Assembly: GCA_963742795.1 (NCBI GenBank)
Contig: CAVUNL010000013.1
Span: forward strand, 186,001-250,000
Direction: 5' to 3'
Length of the DNA stretch: 64,000 bases
From: Palsa-504 sp963742795
GTDB lineage: Bacteria; Actinomycetota; Actinomycetes; Streptosporangiales; Streptosporangiaceae
Of this stretch, positions 59,576 through 64,000 are shown piece after piece. The number at the start of each line of letters is the position of its first letter. Position 1 is the first letter of the stretch. The notes under the pieces were generated by a model that did not search any database, was not told the origin of the DNA, and saw nothing but the letters and a program-made list of their open reading frames with translations. The translations under genes were made by a program, and so were the position numbers.

Positions 59576-60929
59576 CGCCTCCTCAGTGATGAGCTCACCC
59601 GGGGCCAGCACCGGGACGCCCGGCGGGTAGGGCGCGACGAGTTCCGCGCTGACCCGGCCGATCGCCGCGTCGGCCGGGACGGTCTCGTTCCGGGCAAAGA
59701 ACGCCTCGCGGGGGGACAGCACCGTCTGCGGCCGCACCGTCCAGGCGGCCGCCGCGGCCGGCCAGGCGCGGCGGGCCGCGGCGCCGGCCGATCGAGGCGA
59801 TCAGCACCTCGGTGAACGCGGCGAGCCGTTCCTCGTCGTCGGCGATCGACGGGATGGGGACCAGCGTGTCCCGGTCACCCATCTCCACCGGCATGCCCGC
59901 GGCGATCAGGTCCGCCTCGACCACGCCGCCGTTCGCCCCGGTACCGGCCAGCAGCACCACGAGCTTGGCCGGGTCGACGCCCGGACCGTCGAGCACGTCC
60001 ACGCCCGGCACCTCCCGCAACCGCGTGCGGGCCGCGGCCACCCCGCTCAGCAGCCGGGCGCACAGCCGCTCCCCGTCCCGGGCCAGCAGCGCCCGGGAGG
60101 CGTCGATGCTGGCCAGGATCGAGCCGGCGGGGCTGGTCGTGTGGGTGGCCTCGAAGGCCCGGTTCAGCCGGGCCACATCCAGGAATTCGGTCCTGGCCAG
60201 CAGCAGCGCCCCCTGGGTGTAGGCGGGCAGCGTCTTGTGCGCGCTGGTCACCAGCCCGTCGGCGCCGGCCTCGATCGCATGCGGCGGCAGGTCAGGGTGG
60301 AAGCCGAGGTAGGCGGCCCAGGCCGCGTCGACGATGAGCGGCACCCCGGCCTCGTGCGCGGCGCGGGCGTGGCCGGCCAGGTCGCCGGTGGTCCCGACGT
60401 AGGACGGGTCGCCCAGGATCACGCCGCAGGCCGCCGGGTGCGCGGCCAGCGCCTCCCGGACGGTCTGCACCGCCACCGCGGCGGGCAGCCCGGAGCGCGG
60501 ATCGATCTCCGGCCGCACCCAGACCGGCCGCAGCCCGGCGAGCACCAGCCCGAGCAGCAGGGACCGGTGCACGGTGCGGGTAATGATCACTTCCTGGCCG
60601 GGCTGCCCGAGGGCCAGGCAGAACGCCTGGTTCCCGTGCGTGGATCCGGCCACCGAGAAGCGGCACCAGTCGGCGCCCCACAGCGCGGCCGCGCGGGCCT
60701 GCGCGTCGGCCAGCAGCCGGTCGGCCTGCTTGATCGCGGCCAGACCGCCGTACAGCGGCGCGTCGCCCGCCACCACCGCACCGGTCAGGTCCTGGCGCTG
60801 CTTGTGCCCCGGCGTGCCCATCGGGGTCAGCTTCCCGGCCGCGCCCTGCGCCGTCCAGTCCAGCCAGGCGGCCAGCAGCGGGGCGTCGGCGGCCAGCCCG
60901 AGCGGGTCGCGCGGATCGGTCGTGCTCAT
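59486..60929 (-). pseudogene. Orn/Lys/Arg decarboxylase family gene, single frameshift near 3' end
   Basis: From ATG 60929 (overlapping the YnfA stop) a PLP-dependent decarboxylase reads MGTPGHKQRQDL, GSTHGNQAF, SAHKTLPAYTQGALLL with the PLP Lys, and runs to about 59790. There the frame turns into Arg/Gly-rich nonsense, while the true C-terminal domain continues in another frame as AWTVRPQTVLSPREAFFARNETVPADAAIG and ends at 59486. A single indel near IASIG (about 59780-59795) explains it. A sequencing error is as likely as real inactivation. It would decarboxylate a basic amino acid to a polyamine. Confidence 0.82.
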
Positions 60930-61264
60930 CAGGCGTTCCGCGGGCTGAAGAAGATCACCGCGACGCCCAGCGCGACGATGACCGCGCCCAGCCAGTCGAA
61001 GTTGTCCGGCCGGCGTCCGTCGACCCCCCAGCCCCAGAGCAGGCTCATGATCACGAACACGCCGCCGTAGGCGGCGTAGACCCGGCCGAAATCGGCGGAG
61101 GACTGAAAGGTCGGGATCACCCCGTACCCGACCAGGATGAGCGCGCCTGCCAGGCCGACGGGCCAGGGCGCGCCCTCGCGCAGCCACCGCCAGATCAGGT
61201 AGCCGCCGCCGATCTCCGCGAGGCCGGCGGCGGCGAACAACCCGATGCTGCGTATGACGTTCAT
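60929..61264 (-). CDS. YnfA/UPF0060 family membrane protein
   Basis: A 111-residue protein with four helices of the SMR-like YnfA family: FAAAGLAEIGGGYLIWRWLREG, LAGALILVGYGVIPTFQ, FGRVYAAYGGVFVIMSLLWGW and VIVALGVAVIFF. Function of the family is unclear, possibly cation or drug transport. Its stop overlaps the decarboxylase start (ATGA), so both are co-translated. Confidence 0.93.
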   Translation of the reverse strand: MNVIRSIGLFAAAGLAEIGGGYLIWRWLREGAPWPVGLAGALILVGYGVIPTFQSSADFGRVYAAYGGVFVIMSLLWGWGVDGRRPDNFDWLGAVIVALGVAVIFFSPRNA

Positions 61265-61333
61265 GACCCGACCCTAGTGCCCGGGCCGGCGGTCAGGACG
61301 GGCCCGAGACCGCCATGCGCCAAGGTCAGCCGG

Positions 61334-61609
61334 CTAGGCCTTACCGCGCCGCCGCCGCCGGATGATCACCGATCCGGCGATGAGGACGCCGGCCGCCACC
61401 ACGACCGGCCAGCGGCGCTGCAGCACCTGGCTCTGTACCGCCTTGCTCTGGCGGACCCGGCCGGACACCTCGGCGGCGCGCGCCTTGACCTCGGTGGCCC
61501 GGGCGCGGACCCGGGCCTTCATGTCGGCCTTGCCGGCCAGTTCGTCGATCGTGTCCCCGAGATGCTCGCGGGTACGCTCGATCTCCTGCTCAAGTTCCTG
61601 GGCGGTCAT
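61334..61609 (-). CDS. DUF3618 domain-containing protein
   Basis: A 91-residue protein. The N-terminal LEQEIERTREHLGDTIDELAGKAD is the DUF3618 signature. A charged helix (ARVRARATEVKARAAEV) and a membrane helix (WPVVVAAGVLIAGSVII) lead to a basic end. The role is unknown; such proteins are common in actinobacteria and often lie near stress genes. Confidence 0.9.
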   Translation of the reverse strand: MTAQELEQEIERTREHLGDTIDELAGKADMKARVRARATEVKARAAEVSGRVRQSKAVQSQVLQRRWPVVVAAGVLIAGSVIIRRRRRGKA

Positions 61610-61872
61610 GCTTTGTCCCTCCGTTGTTGTACGCGCATCGGCTCTGACGATGATCGCGCAGGCTAGCAGGCCGCGCGCGGCGTTCAGCGGCCACCACGCC
61701 GCAGCCAGCCGCCGGCTTGCAGTTTGGGCGCCGAACCCGCAGGGAAAGGAATCTCATGCCGACCGCAACGGGCCTGGTCTTCAGCGGACTCGCATCCGTG
61801 CGAGACCTGTACCATTGCGGGCGAACGCGTCATAATTGGCACTACGTAGTCCCTACGTGGAGGTCTCACCTC

Positions 61873-62532
61873 TTGGCGAGCATGGCCCACCGCGTCGCAA
61901 AGGGCCTCGTCGGGGGATGCGCGCTACTCCTCGGGGTCACCGTTACCGGGTGCGCGGCGCCACAGTACACGTACGTGGCCAACTCCAGCCAGAGTACCTA
62001 CTTCAAGGTCCCGAACGGCTGGCACAAGATCAGCGGGGACGCGCTCCAGAAGGAAGAGGCTCAACTCCAGTACCCGGCCGGCGGATGGCAGGTCGCCTAC
62101 GAGGCGGGGGGTAACCCGACGGCCACCGATTTCCTGGGCTTCGGCTCAGGCCAGCCGTTCGTCTTCGCCGAGATCGGCACCCCCACTTTTGCCGGGAGCC
62201 AGGGCCTGTCCTACAACGTACTGCGTGACATCTTCCTTCCGGTCACCTCCACCGCGCGGCAGAGCGAGCCCTCGGGGTACCCGCTGACCGGTTTCAAGCA
62301 GATCCGCGACGAGAACCTCACGCCGGGCCTGGGCGTGCACGGGGTCCGCGAGACGTTCGACTACACCTTTGAGGGCGGCCCGACCGACACCTTCGACGAG
62401 ATCGCGCTCACGAACGCCGAGGACACCGTCGTCTACTTCATGGTGCTTCACTGCACGACCAGCTGCTACAGCACGGACCAGACCGCGATCAACGACGTGA
62501 TGTCGTCGTTTACCATCAGGAGCTCGTCATGA
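61873..62532 (+). CDS. Putative lipoprotein
   Basis: A 219-residue protein from TTG 61873, nine bases after GGAGG; ATG 61882 is the alternative. A further ATG at 61756 with AAAGGA is in frame but would bury the signal peptide. The N-terminus is basic, then GLVGGCALLLGVTVTGC ends in a lipobox (VTGC), so it is likely an exported lipoprotein. The rest (YFKVPNGWHKISGDAL; QPFVFAEIGTPTFAG; VYFMVLHCTTSCYSTDQTAINDVMSSF) is unclassified. It overlaps the AAA gene (ATGA). Confidence 0.78.
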   Translation: MASMAHRVAKGLVGGCALLLGVTVTGCAAPQYTYVANSSQSTYFKVPNGWHKISGDALQKEEAQLQYPAGGWQVAYEAGGNPTATDFLGFGSGQPFVFAEIGTPTFAGSQGLSYNVLRDIFLPVTSTARQSEPSGYPLTGFKQIRDENLTPGLGVHGVRETFDYTFEGGPTDTFDEIALTNAEDTVVYFMVLHCTTSCYSTDQTAINDVMSSFTIRSSS

Positions 62533-64000
62533 GGAACGCCCGCGCCGCCACCGGAATCCCGCCGGGCGGGCGGCCGAGGGACGAGGACCGCCGGACCCGC
62601 AAGCCGCTGGGCATCTGGGACCGGATCAAGTTCCTGGTTCTGCTCGGCGCGGTGTGGATCATCCTGGTCTGGTCCGTAATGGCGAACAACCCCCTTATAG
62701 GGTTCTCGGACGCGGTACGGATCGAGGTGCGGACCGGCTGGTGGGTGTTCGTCCTGGCCGGCCTGGAGGTGCTCCGCCAGATCCACTTCCTGATCAGCGA
62801 GCACTCGGCGGGCTACCACCGGTTCTGGACCTGGGTAGTATTCGGCGGCGTCGAGCGGCTCACCCACCGCCGGATCTCGGACTGGACCAGGTTCCGCCTC
62901 TCGCGGCTCGTGAAGTGGGTGCTCTGGATCGCCCTGATCGCGGTGGTCACCGGGAAGATCATTCACACCACGCCGGTCCTGGCGCTGCTGCGAGGACCCG
63001 AGCTGATCTGGCACGTGCTGCCATTCGTGCTGCAGATCGCGTTCACGCTCTTGTTCGTGGTGCTCCAGTTCGTCGCCCTCTTCTGGTTCATGTCCCGGGG
63101 CGGAGTGGACGTGTACTACCCCGACGACATCAAGACCAGGTTCTCCGATGTCTGGGGCCAGGACCACGTGCTCGAACGGGTCAAGGAGAACATCATCTTC
63201 CTCGAGAACCCGGAGATCGTGGAGGAAAAGGGCGGCTACGTGCCCGGCGGCCTGCTGCTGTGGGGCCCGCCCGGGACCGGCAAGACACTGATGGCCGAGG
63301 CGGTCGCGGGCGAGACCGGCAAGCCGTACGTATTCGTCGATCCCGGCGCGTTCATCAACATGTTCATGGGCGTCGGCATCCTCAAGGTGAAGTCGCTGTT
63401 CCGCAAGCTGCGGAAGCTCTCGCTGCGCTACGGCGGGGTGATCGTCTTCTTCGACGAGGCCGACTCGCTCGGCAACCGCGGCATGATGACCCAGGGCGCT
63501 CCCGGCGGCGGGCCGGGCCGGGCCGCTCCGGCGCCGTTCACCCCCGCGGGCTGCCACGGGTTCTCCTACCTGTCGTCAGGGACCCAGTGGACGCTGACCA
63601 AGCACGCGATGGACTCGGAGATCACCGACGAGCCGGACACCCGGCGCAGCAAGCAGATCATGGGCGGGATGATGGGCGGCGGTGGCGGCGGCATGGGCAC
63701 GCTGCAGGCGCTGCTTACCGAGCTGTCCGGGCTGAAGAAGCCGCGCGGCCTGGTCAACCGGTACGTGCGGCGGATCTTCGGAATGCGGCCCAAGCCCCCG
63801 CCCAAGTACCGGATGCTGGTCATGATGGCCACCAACATGCCGTCGGCGCTGGACGAGGCGCTGCTGCGGCCGGGGCGCATCGACCGCATCTACAAGGTCG
63901 GCTACCCGTCCAAGGCGGGCCGGATCCGCACCTACGAGGGGTACTTCGCCAAGGTCAAGCACGAGCTCACCGCCGACAACCTTGACAAGCTGGCCACGAT
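62529..64000 (+). CDS. Membrane AAA ATPase, FtsH-like (3' partial)
   Basis: Starts at ATG 62529 and runs past the window end with 490 residues visible. At least three hydrophobic helices lie in the first 190 residues (FLVLLGAVWIILVWSVMA, VLWIALIAVVTGKIIH, IAFTLLFVVLQFVALFWFM). The AAA domain follows: FSDVWGQDHVLERVKE, Walker A GPPGTGKT (about 246-253), Walker B VIVFFDEAD (about 304), and LDEALLRPGRIDRIYKVGYP with the arginine finger. Unlike FtsH, an insertion of about 95 residues sits after Walker B. It includes GMMGGGGGGMG and CHGFSYLSSGTQWTL. Whether a protease domain follows cannot be seen. Confidence 0.88.
   Translation, partial: MRNARAATGIPPGGRPRDEDRRTRKPLGIWDRIKFLVLLGAVWIILVWSVMANNPLIGFSDAVRIEVRTGWWVFVLAGLEVLRQIHFLISEHSAGYHRFWTWVVFGGVERLTHRRISDWTRFRLSRLVKWVLWIALIAVVTGKIIHTTPVLALLRGPELIWHVLPFVLQIAFTLLFVVLQFVALFWFMSRGGVDVYYPDDIKTRFSDVWGQDHVLERVKENIIFLENPEIVEEKGGYVPGGLLLWGPPGTGKTLMAEAVAGETGKPYVFVDPGAFINMFMGVGILKVKSLFRKLRKLSLRYGGVIVFFDEADSLGNRGMMTQGAPGGGPGRAAPAPFTPAGCHGFSYLSSGTQWTLTKHAMDSEITDEPDTRRSKQIMGGMMGGGGGGMGTLQALLTELSGLKKPRGLVNRYVRRIFGMRPKPPPKYRMLVMMATNMPSALDEALLRPGRIDRIYKVGYPSKAGRIRTYEGYFAKVKHELTADNLDKLAT

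Noticed and set aside
59740..59800. Programmed frameshift in the decarboxylase
   Set aside because: No slippery heptamer or downstream structure is evident and the family is not known to use one; mutation or read error is simpler.
1..64000. tRNA, rRNA or prophage/integrase elements
   Set aside because: No tRNA-like cloverleaf, rRNA stretch, integrase or transposase frame was seen on reading both strands.

Overview
The window is a very GC-rich stretch of bacterial chromosome with many GTG starts and GTGA or ATGA gene overlaps. The gene families point to an actinobacterium, probably a soil type related to Streptosporangiales or Pseudonocardiales. They include partner-switching STAS, HATPase and PP2C regulators, a SigJ-like ECF sigma factor, DUF6328 and DUF3618 proteins, a class II UvrA paralogue, and a hydrogenase-maturation operon with SIS-domain proteins. 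The rank below phylum is inference. I saw no rRNA, tRNA, CRISPR array or intact transposase.

Region by region. 1-6.6 kb: a tandem-PAP2 phosphatase, an anti-sigma-type ATPase, then a tight operon with a gluconate-dehydrogenase-type small subunit, a GMC flavoenzyme and a ThDP-dependent pyruvate-oxidase-like enzyme, closed by a strong bidirectional terminator. 6.6-20 kb: a STAS/PP2C pair, RpiA, a decayed ABC ATPase, a methyltransferase, a GH25 lysozyme-like protein, a Bax-inhibitor-1 protein, PoxB, a DEAD helicase, a class II UvrA, and remnants of an MFS transporter and a universal stress protein. 20-29 kb: an AlkA-like glycosylase, a DUF445 protein read through from a TPP-riboswitch-controlled CytX-like transporter, transketolase, a secreted protein, inorganic pyrophosphatase and PanE. 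29-36.3 kb: more anti-sigma-type regulators, an acyl-CoA dehydrogenase, YceI, a SigJ-like sigma factor with a Cys-rich tail, a coiled-coil protein, a DUF3500 remnant and a crotonase.

36.4-39.5 kb encodes a 1030-residue fusion of an endonuclease-Q-like PHP nuclease with a UvrD-type helicase, apparently a one-polypeptide repair machine for deaminated DNA. 39.6-43.7 kb is a compact NiFe-hydrogenase maturation operon (SIS, HypC-like, SIS, HypC, HypD, HypE). It lies behind three 12-bp direct repeats. HypF is on the other strand 2 kb away, across a patch of decayed genes and a sigma-region-4 protein. The hydrogenase structural genes, HypA and HypB must lie outside the window.

48-64 kb holds a MalY/PatB-type lyase, an amidohydrolase, a previously easy-to-miss 56-residue membrane protein, phosphoglucomutase, a GH13 glucosidase, a rhomboid protease, a patatin, an OsmC protein and a PhyH dioxygenase. 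It continues with a DHA2 efflux pump behind a classic inverted-repeat operator, a frameshifted Orn/Lys/Arg decarboxylase, YnfA, DUF3618, a lipoprotein, and the first 490 residues of a membrane AAA ATPase.

A theme of the window is deletional decay. Several genes (ABC ATPase, MFS, USP, DUF3500, amino-acid permease) survive only as pieces, two of them with clean internal deletions, and two further genes appear to carry single frameshifts.
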